DNA from: Mactra quadrangularis
Lineage: Eukaryota > Mollusca > Bivalvia > Venerida > Mactridae
Assembly: GCA_025267735.1 (NCBI GenBank)
Contig: CM046303.1
Location: forward strand, 19,830,403 to 19,894,402
DNA length: 64,000 nucleotides
Reading direction: 5' to 3'
In this document: positions 33,335-47,300 of the stretch, in pieces
Numbering within the stretch: the first letter of the stretch is position 1
Layout: the number at the start of each line of letters is the position of its first letter
Translations under genes and position numbers: made by a program
The notes under the pieces: model-generated
Databases searched by the model: none
What the model saw: only the letters and a program-made list of their open reading frames with translations
What the model was told of the DNA's origin: nothing

Positions 33335-33490
33335 TTTAAAGCCATGTCAACACATATTGGTTATTTTTGGAATCCAGTGCACCTAACCTAGCTTTCCTGG
33401 ACCCTGGTCTATAACCAGTACTCACCTATACTTCCACAAGGCCAGAAACTTCTCCATATACCTTATTAATGGATGAAAATTGACATAATT
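33335..33490 (-). repeat. SINE-body fragment, family 2
   Basis: GCCATGTCAACACATATTGG, CCTAGCTTTCCTGGACCCTG and CCAGAAACTTCTCCATATAC match 570-715 and the reverse of 45110-45235. Confidence 0.65.
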
Positions 33491-34082
33491 GTCAAATTTT
33501 CATGAAAGGGTATAACCTTCCCAGGTGGGACAATTAGTTAAATTATTTATATATCCATGTTAATAAATAGATTAACACATTTCCCAGACAGTAATCTTTG
33601 TCATGTATTATGTGTCAGTTTTCTGACATATACAACTTAGAAATATAATCCGGAACAAAATTTTGTTCAGTTTTCATAATTTTCTGCTTTTCATAGAGTG
33701 TGATATTCCCAACTTCTACTGTAAACATTTGTATATAATCTAAATTATATTCTGCAGAAAACCACAGATAGGTCTGCTAAAATCATCTAATCTGCTGAAT
33801 TCTATGAAAATGGCAAACTGCAGTCACCGCAAAACATGGCAGACAGATGGACAAATCCTGTAAAAAATTAGAAGGTCTGTCTATATCCACAAGTTTACAG
33901 GATCGACTGTCAGGCAAATTTTTATTACATCCACATACTTTTCAATTCATCAAAATATGTCTCCGATCCTGTAAGAATTGGTAAATTTTTTATCTTTACA
34001 GGACCTACAGTCCAATAATAAACCAGTTGTTGAGTTTCATGATGATTGCAAACTGTGTCAGATTTATCAATAAAAAAGATTA

Positions 34083-37000
34083 ACAAGAGCTCCGCTGGGC
34101 GGGGCATTATACGCCCGTGTGCAGTCCATGCTGTGTTCTATCTCATATAAAGTCCCTGTGACCTTGACCAATGACCCCAGGATCTCAGAATAGGTCCCAT
34201 TCTTAACAGGAGGGCTATCCAAAGCAAAGATTTTGAGAACCTAGGTACAGCCATGGTTGATTTATCACTGACACAAAGTTTTCCCATACAAACTTCCAGT
34301 GACTTTGAACCTGGGGCCTCAGAACCAAAAGTTCTCGCCCTTGACCCAAAGAGTATTGATACATAAAATTTGGTGATCTTAGGTAAAGTTGGTTGTTGGA
34401 CAAGGTTTTTCCTCATGATTTTTCTTTTGACTTTAACCTTTAACACAGGGACCTAAAACCAAAGGGGCATATGCTAGACATTAAGGCTACCCTTAAATAA
34501 GATTTGGAAAACCTACAATGTAGGTACAATTATTATTGAGTTACTGTCCGGAAAATGTTTCAATATGAATTAAGTCCCTGTGACCTTGACTTTTGTCCCT
34601 GGGGTTTCCAAATCAAAAGAGAACATCAAATACCAAAGAGCTATCAACACATTACATCTTGACAAATGGGCTGATCCACATAAAATTTGGTTAACCTAGG
34701 TACAATCATTGTTTAGTTATTGTCCGAACAAGGATTGTCCATATGATGCCCCTGTGACCTAGATCTTTGACCCAGTTTTGACCCAAAACCAATTGGGAAC
34801 ATCCTTAACACATGGGCTACCCTCACATAAAATTTGGTGAACTAAATTCATTTTACTTATTAAATATAGCATTATTTCCATGGTCTGCCATTTTGACTTT
34901 GTTAACATATTGATTGAACATTTGAAGTCTCTGCTTGGTAATTTGATATCTTCTGGATGATGGTTTAAACTTGACCCAGGGGCCCCAAAATCAATAGGGA
35001 ACATCCTTGACACATGGGCTACTCTCACATGAAATTTGGTGAACTTAAGTGCAGTCATTGTTGATTTACTACACATACGATGTTTTTCAATATGATGCCC
35101 CTGTGACCTTGACCTTTGACCCAGGGGCCCTAAAACCAATAGGACATAACCATGACACATGGGCTACTCTCCTAAAAAAATTTAGTGAACCTAGGTACAT
35201 TGGTTGTTCAGTTATTGTCTGGACAAGGTTTTTCCATATGATGCCTCTGTGACCTTGACCTTTGGGTCTGGGGCCCCAAAACCTATTGGGAACATCCTTA
35301 ACACAAGGGCTACATTCACATAAAATTTTATGAACCTAGGTACAGTCCTTGTTGAGTTATTGTCCAAACAAGGTTTTTCAATATGATGCCTCTGTGACCT
35401 TGACCTTTGACCCAGGAGCCCCAAAACCAAAAGGGCATATCCTTGACACAAGGGCTACCCTCACATAGACTTTAATGAACCTAGGTAAATTGGTGGTTCA
35501 GTTATTGCCTGGACAAAAGTTTCATTGTTTGCCATTTTGACTTTATAAACATATTGATAGAACATATGAAGTCACTGCTTGGTAATTTGATATCTTCTGG
35601 TTGAAGGTTTATACTTGACCCTGTTTCCCCAAAACTGATAAGGCACATCCTTGACACATGGTCTACTGTCACATGAAATTAGGTGAACTTAGGTACAGTC
35701 ATTGTTGAGTAATTACCCAGACAATGTTTTTCAATGTGATGCCCCTGTGACCTTGACCTTTGACAAAGGCGCCCCAAAACCAATAGGGCATAACCTTGAC
35801 ACATGGGCTACTTTCATATAAAATTTAGTGAACCTAGGTACATTGGTTGTTCAGTTATTGTCTGGACAAGGTTTTTCCATATGATGCCTCCGTGACCTTG
35901 ACCTTTGGGTCTGGGGCCCAAAAACCTTTTGGGAACATCCTTGACAAAAGGGCTACCTTCACATAAAATTTTGTGAATCTAGGTACGGTAGTTGATGAGT
36001 TATTGCCCAAACAAGGATTTTCAATATGATGCCCCTGTGACCTTGACCTTTGACCCAGGAGCCCCAAAACCAATAGGGCATAACCTTTACCCAAGGGCTA
36101 CCCTCATATAAAATTTGGAGAACCAAGGTACATTGGTGGTTCAGTTATTGTCTGGACAAGTGTTTCATTGTTTGCCGTTTTGACTTTATAAACATATTGA
36201 TAGAACATTTGAAGTCACAGCTTGGTAATTTGATATCTTCTGGTTTACATTTAAACTTAACCCTGTTTTCCCAAAACTGATAAGGTACATCCTTGACACA
36301 TGGGCTACTCTCACATGAAATTTGGTGAACTTTGGTACAATCATTGTTGAGTAATTATCCAGACAATGTTTTTCAATATGATGCCCCTGTGACCTTGACC
36401 TTTGACCAAGACGCCCCAAAACCAATAGGGCATAACCTTGACACATGGGCTACTTTCACGCCAAATTTAGTGAACCTAGGTACATTGGTTGTTCAGTTAT
36501 TGTCTGGACAAGGTTTTTCCATATGATCCCTCTGTGACCTTGACCTTTGGGTCTGGGGTCCAAAAACCTATTGGGAACATCCTTGACACAAGGGCTACCT
36601 TCACATAAAATTTTGTGAACCTAGGTACAGTAGTTGATGAGTTATTGTCCAAACAAGGATTTTCAATATGATGCCTCTGTGACCTTGACCTTTGACCCAG
36701 GAACCCCAAAACGAATAGGGCATAACCTTTACCCAAGGGCTACCCTCACATAAAATTTGGAGAACCTAGGTACATTGGTGGTTCAGTTATTGTCTGGACA
36801 AGTGTTTCATTGTTTGCCGTTTTGACTTTATAAACATATTGATAGAACATTTGAAGTCACAGCTTGGTAATTTGATATCTTCTGGTTTAAGATTTAAACT
36901 TAACCCTGTTTTCCCAAAACTGATAAGGTACATCCTTGACACATGGGCTACTCTCACATGAAATTTGGTGAACCTAGGTACAGTCATTAGTGAGTTATTA

Positions 37001-37820
37001 CTCGGACAATGTTTTTCAATTTGATGCCACTGTGACCTTGACCTTTGACCCAGGGGCCCCAAAATCAATAGTGCATATCCTTGACACATGGGCTACTCTC
37101 ACATGAAATTTGGTGAACCTAGGTACATTGGTGTTTCATTTATTGTCCAAACAAAGTTTTTCCATATAATGCCCCTGTGACCTTGACCTTTGAACCTTGG
37201 GCCCCATAAACCTATAGGGCGCATCTTTGACACATGGGCTACTCTTACATAAAATTTGGTGAACCTAGGTACAGGCGTTGTTGAGTTATGGTCCGGACAA
37301 GGTTTTTCAATTTGATGTCCCTGTGACCTTGACCTTTGACCCAGGGGCCCCAAAACCGATTGGGAACATCCTTGACACATGGGCTTCTCTCACATAAAAT
37401 TTGGTGATCCTAGGTAGATTGGTTGTTAAGTTATTGTCAGGACAAGTTTTTTTCCCATATGATGCCACTGTGACCTTGACCTTTGACGCAGGGGCCCCAA
37501 AACCGATAGGGAACATCTTTGACACATGGGCTACTCTTACATTAAATTTGGTGAACTTAGGTACATTGGTGGTTCAGATATTGTCCGGACAAGTTTTACC
37601 TATTTTAAGTCCCAGTGACCTTGACCTTTAACCCTGGGGTCTCAAAATCAATAGGGAACCTCCTCCACCCAAGGGCTATCAACACATAAAATTTGAGGAA
37701 CCTAGGTTCATCCTTTCTTGAGTTATCATCCGGACAAGCAATTGTCCACGGACGGACAGACGGACAGACGGACAACAGCATAACATAATACGACCGTTTT
37801 TTCAAAACGGGCGTATAAAA
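34083..37820 (+). mobile_element. HINE/pearl-like element, TTATACGCCCG family, with higher-order repeat (3.7 kb)
   Basis: Head AACAAGAGCTCCGCTGGGCG, then TTATACGCCCG at 34107-34117. The exact inverse CGGGCGTATAA is at 37808-37818, preceded by (GGACGGACA)-type microsatellite. The body is a tandem of ~145-bp monomers each carrying TGTGACCTTGACCTTTGACC, CCCCAAAACC and TAGGTACA words. From 34.9 to 37.0 kb monomers are organised in a ~643-bp higher-order unit (TTTGCC.TTTTGACTTT at about 34885, 35527, 36170, 36815). Open frames within it on both strands are repeat by-products. Confidence 0.85.
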
Positions 37821-37914
37821 ACCACTTAAAATACAATGAGGCACATATTATATATGATCAACAAAAAGCATTGAGAGGATCTTTATATATTTAAGTCTTT
37901 GAAAATGAAATATT

Positions 37915-37990
37915 CGAGGGTTGCCTGCAAGACTGTAGTAACTCGCTCTTTTACCCAATGCACTTACAACAGTACTGCGGACAACCCTCG
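37915..37990. repeat. Hairpin MITE
   Basis: CGAGGGTTGCCTGCAAGACT..GTAGTAA (left) pairs with TTACAACAGTACTGCGGACA..ACCCTCG (right): 27-nt arms with about four mismatches. It lies 270 bp beyond the NUP85 stop codon, so it may fall in the 3' UTR. Confidence 0.6.
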
Positions 37991-38262
37991 TAATGATAAG
38001 GAAGAGATCAGGGTTGAAATTATCATCTATTCATTCATCTGACATAATCATTTCTGAATTTAAAACTCAACAAAATGAACTATTCACTATACATGTAGTT
38101 ATCTAGAAATCCAGCTAGTCACTTTTAACTCCAGATTTTTATAACATACTTAGTTGTTGCTTTTCTATTATAAGATTTTTAACATCACTGATATATTTTA
38201 ATTTTCACACAGCTACAAAAAAGCTGTACGTATTTCCATCATTTGGTATCAATGTCACATTA

Positions 38263-38364
38263 CTAAGATAGTTTCATGTTTCCTTCTAGAACAATAGATC
38301 TAGCTAAATTTCTAGTCAATGCTAGATTCAATATATCTGTGGTTCGTTTTAGATCAGCTAAGTC
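38263..38364 (-). CDS. NUP85: NUP85 exon 20 (stop codon)
   Basis: Ends [20 protein letters not shown] then TAG at 38263-38265, matching [20 protein letters not shown] of human. An ATTAAA-type polyadenylation hexamer can be read on the minus strand near 38200, but I cannot show it is used. Confidence 0.95.
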   Translation of the reverse strand, partial: DLADLKRTTDILNLALTRNLARSIVLEGNMKLS

Positions 38365-41300
38365 CTGAAAAATACAAAGAAAGCATACCATTACAATGGG
38401 ACTTTTCTCTCATTTATTCAAACAATTAATTTCATATAAAACATTTCATATCGTACATTAAAAAAAAACCACAAATATGAATACAATTAAAATTGAGCAT
38501 TGGGTGAATTCACAGAATAATCTTTCTCATTAAAGTACTAGTACAATTTTGTATGTATGATTGGAATTATCACTCACTCACCTCACCTCACCTCACTCAC
38601 AATTGGACTTAGTGTTGAAAGATCAATCTTTGTTTGGGATCTCATGATTATGCTACAAGTCAGTTATGGAAACCTCACAGCTATGCAATCTGTGTAAACA
38701 GATTTCCTATACACTGCTGTTGTATAGTATATCCTGACATTGCACAGAGGGTCACGTCAAGATGTCCCTTGTGTTGACTAATAAAGCGTAGCTTTCATCT
38801 AGACAAAACACTTTATATATAATAAATAGAATCATGATTTTGTAGTTCTATTTCTAGACAATGTTTTGTGAGTTTATATGACAGTAGTGTTAATCACAGG
38901 CAGTGATTGAAAAGTTCTTTGCAAATTGCTTCACATAGACAATGTAAACAAGTCACTGAGAACAATGATTGTATCATCAATATTATAAAAGAAAATGTCA
39001 GCTGAACCTGACCCTTTTATATAGTAGCATGATCCAAAGTAAGCAAGTGTGTGAGTGGATAACTTAAAACAGGTTTTAATCAGATTTACAGCTAATGTTT
39101 CCCGGGGAGACTATAAAGAATTTTTTTGAACTCTGAGGCCACAACAAATTGATCATATGTTCTATGGATTCGCTCGCACCTATATTTTGACGGTTTTTTA
39201 CAAAAAATATATTTTTATTTCCTCGCTCTCCCATAAAAAATTTGGTCAAACCGCTATATAAAGCAAGTGAATAAAGACTTTTTTTTTTTCTTCGCTCGCT
39301 CGCCCCTTTTTTTTTTTCAAGAAATATCTATTGAACATACGATCAACTTGTTGTGGCCTAAGGTAAAATTTGTGTAATATAATAAACATGGCTGAAAGTG
39401 TAAAATATCCTGAATTTTATGATTTCAGTAGATTTGGCAAAGAAAATGACCTCTTTCCAAGAGCGATAATATTATAATACAGGATAGAAAGATTTACAAT
39501 ATAGGTTGCAAGACTAAAGTTGAAAGAGGCTGTTTAGAGGTCCTGGCTCTGCAGAGGTTAAATACAATTGAAATTGCATCATTGGGAATAACTAAAAGCT
39601 GTTGTGGAGCAGAGGATTTGTCTTTTAGATGGCGGCTCAACAGAGGTTATACTGTAACATATAACTTACATCATGATCTTGATCAGGTGACAAATATTGT
39701 CTGTCTTTAGTAAGTTCTTCTAAACAATGCATTAACTCATATGTTTCTTTGCTACCATAAATAATCTGTAACAATTATAAATATTCAATGATTTATAGTG
39801 TAAATTGATAAAAAAAATCATGATCAGAGCAAACATTGAACCCAGAAGATTCCTACTGATAAGCAGATACTCTATGTTGCCAAAAAAAGCAAGCTTGAAG
39901 GTAAAGGTGTAGAAGTGCAGTGTTATACCTCTACTACATAAAGTAACCATCAAAAACTGTCTCTAATCAAATACTTTGTTTGTTTTTGTTGGGTTTAACG
40001 CCATGGCAACACATTGTATAGGTCATATAACTGCGGTCAGTCAACCTACTCACTGTTCATGGCCGTAGAAATAATTTCATGACCAAGCTCCACAAAAGTA
40101 AGCTATGCCCAGGAATAATTGAACCCATGACCCCTCAATCAGTAGACTTGTGTGCTACCAACTGAGCCAGCCAGGTGGCTCTCATCAAATACTACCCATC
40201 TCTATGGTGAAATGAATGGTCTATTTACTTCAAATCTATGTATCTATGTTATCTGTCACCAACATGAGGTTTATGGATAGTGTTGCTATGGTATTAAACA
40301 AGATTTTACCCTCATGTTGGAGGGAGCTATATTCAGGCAGAATGCAAGGTACCTCTTTGGGTAATATCGGGTAGAAATAATCAATGTAACTTTTTAAATC
40401 AACTAAATAATCTAACATTGATTTGTTCATTTAAAGGAAAAAATTACATTAAAATACCATAAAAATTCAACAGAAAACAGATTCTAATTTTCTGATTATG
40501 AAAACATCTACTTCACTGGGCACAACATTTAAGATCTTCCTATTGCCTCTGACAACCTATACTTGGGTTCAGGCAACTGGTTACTGCTCATAAACATTTG
40601 ATTCTGGCAAGTAAAACATGAAGCTGGTTGTCCAACTGGACTAAAATAAATGTTGAGCCTAGCTACATAAACAAAACTAAAAAAACATACCTCTCTGAGC
40701 TCTAACAATGTGATAGCATCCCGTAACAATGTCACCCAGAACCTATAGAATAAAATATATAACATTATAGTCATAGTTCCATACACATGTAGTACAATAC
40801 TCAATAACTCATGAAAGTATGTCAGTTAAACAGCAGTCAAGGGTCTGATAGCTTTTTGGGTGTAATTTTGAATACTCTGGCGCAGGGGATTGCTAAGGCC
40901 CAAGGTGAGTTCAGGGCAAAACCCTGGCATAGTGTTGGGACTGGAGGCCCCCGAAAACTCCATAAATATAGCTATTTGAAACCTCTGATTCTCAAGAAAC
41001 ATATCAGCTTTGGGTATTTGAGCACTAACTGTTTAAAGGAGAATACAGATCTGCTAGTTCAAGTGGCAGTAGTCTTTTCTAATGCAAAACAGAAGTGCTG
41101 GTACTTTATCTACAATTAAAAATACATTTGCAATATGCACTTTTTTAGGAGAAATTTTACAAGAATGGACCTTTCCATGACCTTGCCTATTAGCATATTT
41201 AACAAAGGTTTACTGTTACATTTCATCCACCAAACGTAGTGTTAACAAACGAACACATGGTTATATTTTAGGAGTAAATGTATCGTTATTCAAATAAAAA

Positions 41301-44300
41301 GGTCACACCGGGAATGGTCAATTGCACTAATAATTATACATACTCTCTGGGAGCCAGTCTTGAAGTTAGTAGACTTAACAATAAGGAACCAGCTGTATGT
41401 AATTCTTCTTCTTCATACAGTTTATGATATTCTCGATATTTTCCAAGGAATGTTAGACGACTACTAATCAACATACTAGGACCAAGGTTATCTATGACAT
41501 CTAGGTTAGAAAATTCTCCTTTGTCATTGTATTCCATGAGAAATCTAAAATATACACAAAACTAGAGTCAACTTGGATATTGAAGTAAATTAGAAGCAGG
41601 CCTGGCATCGCCAAGTGGTTACCATGTTTGACAGATAATAATTAGAAAGTCAGAGCCAATCCCATCCCAAACCTACCTTGGGTCTAAACTAAAAAATAAT
41701 TTGTTTGCCCTTTACCGCCCCTAAATTTTTGGGTTGAATCGGTAGGTAGGAAACATATTTTATAATTGCACTTTTTTTAATCATAGCATAAAGAAACTAG
41801 CGGGAAAGTAATACGATGAAAAATCCTGACCAATAAAAAAACACCACATATATTTATGTAAATATGGGTGGCATTTTTAGGTTGGTTGGTTAAGGGCAAA
41901 CAAACTTTTTTAATTAAGGTGTTGATTTCCTCGAGCAAGAAACCATCAAACTGGCTAAGTACTAGATGAACAGTAAGCGGACTTTAAAGTGATTAATTTA
42001 AGTTGTATAAATTTGTTTCACAATCAAGCTAAAATAAATTAGGATATATTAAATTTTGATGTTAAATCATACTTACTTTTCTGCTATTAAAGTTGCAAAT
42101 GCCACATCCTACAAATTAGAAAACAAGAAATGTAATGTGGAAACCACATTAAAGAGTTAGGTAGAGTAAAGGTTACTTTCTAATTCTGTTCATCACATGG
42201 TTTGTTATCATTGCATGAAGTTTCATAAAGATCTGACAATAAATGGCAGAAATATATGCTACATTGAAAACTTTAACGCAATGTTAAAGACACCGGACGC
42301 CTGCCTGCCAGCCCGCGCATGTTTCGCCAAACTATTAGCTGTTTTTTTTTGTTAAAAAAAATCCGGCTAAAAAGTGAAATTGAATCAATAAATTTTTCAG
42401 TTATAGCAACCCAGCTAGTTAAGTTGGTATAGCACAAGTCTACTGATCGTGGGGTCAGTTTGATTCCTGGGTGGGGCATACTTTCGTGGAGCTTGGCCAT
42501 GAAACAATTTCTACAGCCATTCTCCATCCTTCCATGAAAATTTGAATACAATGTTCTTCAATAAATAGTTAAGTAGTGAGGTTGCCGACATAGACAAGGG
42601 TCCAGGACAGTTAGATTAGGTGTAATGGTAGCTGTAAAATCGCCTTAATGTGTGCTGACATGATAACCATAGTATTAAAATAGAGAGTAATATGAATAGC
42701 AATTTTCACTAGTCCCACGTTTAGGCAATGACTTGATAAATAAATACTTGGTGGATATAAATATTGATAAAGAGATTTCAACATAAAAAAACAACCAACC
42801 TTTGATCTTAGAAACCATGACAATGCTGCACCTAACCTTTTGTTCTTTATACATTGCATACCCATCATTTTACAAATACTTTTTACTGAAAATATAATAT
42901 CATTGTACAAGTAAAACAATATGATCAATCCAGAAAAACAACTGAAATCTTCATTGTAAGATTTCTTCATTTTTATTTGTGAGGGATTTTATGCCGTTTT
43001 CATCACTTTTACTAGTCTTTATGACAACCAATTCACACTTTTCACTTAACAATACTAGCTAACCCTCCCACAGGAAGAAGACAATTTCTCGATATATGAT
43101 GAAAAATCAACATACTATCTGAATTTTCATGCAAGGATTCGACCAGTCTTAACAGGAATGAAACCCTTATCACTGGTTTTTAGTCCATCTTCCTACCACA
43201 GTACCAGCACTATAGTCTTTCTGTGCTCATAAAGTGTAAATTATCATAATATGAAAATCAAGTAAAGAAATATTTTCTAGTACAACAGTAATAAACTGAC
43301 TTCTAAAAACGAAAGGGTTAATGAATTAATGACTTATGATTATTAAAAAGAATCACTGAATAACGTTTTAAAATTTCCATAAAATAAAATGGGGACCCAA
43401 CATGGCAAGCCAAACTTCTACCTTAGTGGCACAATATAAGACACTTTTTAGTGGTCCACAAGATGATGCTACAAGCCAAATATGGAAGCTTTAGTTTATG
43501 CAGCTTATGACATGTTTCTTAATAATTTTCTAATGTAACATATAATTGTTAACAGATAAATTGAAAATAAAAAAAACATTTTACTACCCTGACAATACTT
43601 GCATTCTTATTTCTTGTAATAAACCCTCTTACAAGGCATTTATTTAAAAAATAGTTCAAATATGTCTAGAATCATTTGTATATTAGGAGTTCATTGACTG
43701 TAATTAACGAAAAAACATCAGTTATGTTATGTTATGAAAAACAAACATATATCTACCTTGTTCACTCATATTTCTTTTTTCACAAACAGATAAAATTTTG
43801 TGAGCCTTTCTTTCACTATCAATTGGTAATTTTTCAATAAAATGTTCCAAATATTGCCTGAAAAAAAATTTAATATTGACATAAGCTAACATTAATTTTT
43901 TACCTATAAGTTTCTATAGATACATAGAACTTTCATTCACTAATCAGGTCGGTCCTACAGGAAGATTTGACGGTAGAAAGTAGACTTACAGTTCTGTATT
44001 TTAACATATACAATGGTTGATTCTCAAATGGTTAAACATTTTATGTAAACATATATTTTTTCCTTTCTTTCAATTAAACACAAATATATAACAATATAGA
44101 CCCTCAAACTAAAGCTTTCAATGAATCATTGATACAAGCAGTCAGAATATCATCACACAACCCACCTCTGTCATAAGTAAACCATAAAATATTCATGAAA
44201 TAGTATCTACAAGTAAAATTTACCTTCCTAACTCTGGACAGCTATCAAGATAATCTATACCAACTTGCCATAAACTTTTATGAGACATTAAACTTGAAGC

Positions 44301-47300
44301 ATAATCTAATAACAAAAACTCTCTTAAGTTGGATCCAAATCTGTAATAAATGTAATATGCTTGGTCAATAAAAACAATGCCACTGATTAGGCAATACATG
44401 TAGTACTAAAGTTATAGCATCAGAATAATACATGGAAAACAATAGTAATAGAGGCAATCAACAATGCAAGCCATCTCTGAACCAGGAGGGACTGAAGCTC
44501 TTCCTGGTTTTTCATTCTAAACAGGGAGGAGGGTCTAAAGCTACCAATGGTTTACAAGTCCAGAATCATGTGATCAGCAGTTTTTACTAGTACCTTAAGG
44601 AAGTCCTAGTAAGTCAATGAAAGGCAAAAATGTACAGACTTATAGAAACAATTTGTGATGAATAATTTGTGGAAACTTAAATTCATATAAGAACATGGCA
44701 ATTTTTCATGGCTAAGAATCACTGGTATTCACACCAAGATTTAAGAATCCTGGGAATCAAGGAACACTGAAAGTATCCAATCCTACAAACAACCCTTTAC
44801 TGGTCATGTGATCAAAATCAATCAGCCTTAGAATGTTAGGGAATGTCACCAAAAATGTTACGGTAAATAATTTTTCACTTACTGCAGTCTATGGGATTCT
44901 AGTTGTCCACAATGATGTAATAAATCTGTTAAATGAGCAACAAACCACCACCCACTTAATGCAGCACTGAAATACAGTAAATTATACATTAGTAAAAGAC
45001 CCAAGGTAGGTAGGGCAGTTGGTAGCGAGCCTGGATTTGGAATCTAGTGTCCTGAAGGGGGTACAGGTTTGAATCCCACCCTTCCATTAAAAATTTAACA
45101 ATAATGACAATATTGGTATATGGATAAGTTTCCAGCCTTGTGGAAGGGTAGATGAGTACTGGTTATAAACAAGGGTCCAGGAAAGCTAGGTTAGGTGCGC
45201 TGAACCTGGTAAAAAAATTGTGTTGACACGGCTAACCAATATACATGATTTACTTTTTTGTCAAATAATATATCAAAATTATATAAATTATCAGATATTC
45301 ATTTATAGAAACTTAGAAATTTTACAGTTATCGGTGTAAATCTTCTTGAGCACTAGCCTGAAATATCATGATATAAAAGCTAAAATATGAACTGGCCAAA
45401 CTATATGATATAAATGACGTTCACTAGCCTGCATAAACTTTCAGGGCTAAGGGCTAGTGAGTTAAGGTGACAACTGTAGACAACAAGATAATATACATAT
45501 ATACCTGCAATCTTTGATAACCTGATGTATATCAAATTCAAAAGCTGATGATAATATACTATCATATTCACCTAGTCTACCATCACTACGGTATTCATTC
45601 ATACATGTCTGAAATATATAACGCATAATAGTAGACCTGCATATCTTCAAGTGAGATGTGAAACAACAAAAGTTGTAATACATTATGATATACTTTCACA
45701 GAAGTGAAAGTCAAATAAGAAGTACTTATGAATAAATTCTTGCCATCCATTAATGCATCAGCAACTGTAAATGTAATGAAAATGAATAACATAAGCATAA
45801 ATAGAAGTACTTTTAAGATATTAAGCTTGAAGGGTCCTCAAGGGGAGGTAATACTGACTTTTTTAAGAAGAGGTACAGGATTTCAGGATTTGCCCGAACC
45901 ATACCTTTACTAGCAGTAACAGGTTGCCCTAACCCCAAACATAGGTTGTCAGGGGCAATCGGGCGACCTATAATATTGAGCCCAGTATGACTAGAGATAT
46001 AGTTACCTGTATGCTGAAATGTAGATCAATAGACTGTATAGTTGGTTTCTGATACAACATTTTAGATATTAACATATGATACCATGTTTCACATAAATCT
46101 TTCAACTCTGAGAATACACTTTCTTCTCCACATAATATCTAGAATTAAAGTAAGGTAAGAGTGAAATAGAGCTGTCATTGGGCTCGAAGCATATTGACGA
46201 TATCAAGAAATAAATATCGACAATACACCAACACATATTGATTCCTTAACTGCAGTACTATGCAGACCATTTATGTTGTCATGAACTCATAATATATTTA
46301 TATTTGTCATAAATGTTATACCCTCAGTGGACTAGAGCTATTTCCTCAGTGGAGGTGCCGTCAATTTTTTAGACCTATCAGTTCATATTATGACAGAGCA
46401 CCTGTTTCTGCTTACGATAGAAGGTTCGTCTAAAAAATTTGACCCACTATAACGGTTTCATTTATTTACCTATATAGGCTTTTAATCGATATTTCAAAAT
46501 GCATATCAATTATTGATCGGAAAATAAATATCTACGATACAGGGATATTGCTGGAATCGAAGACAGCTCTAGATTAAATCAACAAATAAAGATACAATCA
46601 TGTTAATTCTCAATGGTTAGAGACCATACAGGATCTTTTTTTTCCAACAGACTTCACCAAGAATTAAAATTTACAGTTAACACTTGCAGTACAAACAAAC
46701 AAATACGTACCATTACAATGAAAATAATGTATACAGAGAACAATAGAATTAATTTCAAAACACAGGATTTTTAGCAATAGCATTTGAACCTAGTTGATAC
46801 AAGTGGAAACACCAAAATTCAAAACACTCCAAATTTAAATCTATTCACACCAAAGAGAGTTAGCCTTTGGTAAAACAACTACCTGTTTGAAGTAATATAC
46901 CTTGTATGTACATATGTATACAGCAGACTCAGAATCATGCAAAGTCAACTATGTCCCGATTTATTCTTTATCAGGGTAACCTACCCTTTCAACAATGAGC
47001 CAAAATTACAGTAAGAGGGAAGTTGTACATTATGGTTGAATTTTCTATTGAAAGGTTTTGCCAGCATTGTACCAACTCCTAGACCATGGTCAAAGGTATT
47101 ATACAATTTTAACCATGTATTATGTTGACGGCAACTAAGAGGTGCAACAAAGTGTAATAGCTTCCACTGTGTTTTGCATAGAAGACAATAACATTAGTTA
47201 ATCTTTGAACATGGAAGTTCGCAATATGACCGTTCTGTGTTGGTGCGCCGTAAAACCCAAACAAACAAACAAAGGAACATGGAAGTTCATCCTCAATACT

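Larger units (their letters stand above)
26056..38262. other. Intergenic interval between TMC-like 5' end and NUP85 3' end
   Basis: Both genes are on the minus strand, so this holds the TMC upstream region and the NUP85 downstream region. No long or conserved open frame is seen. Content is mostly the listed elements. 28.2-29.6 kb is AT-rich sequence with one decayed SINE-like patch (28770-29040). Confidence 0.6.

Noticed and set aside
34138..37844. Many open frames on both strands (MCQGYALLVLG, KVKVTEASYGKT)
   Set aside because: They track the ~145-bp GTGACCTTGACCTTTGACC monomers and appear on both strands; not genes.
40811..41119. 102-codon plus-strand open frame in NUP85 intron 17
   Set aside because: No family resemblance, no splice-consistent neighbours on the plus strand, and it lies antisense inside a well-defined gene.
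42611..42970. 119-codon minus-strand frame as a separate gene
   Set aside because: Only its [20 protein letters not shown] part is coding, as NUP85 exon 15; the rest is intron read-through on both sides.
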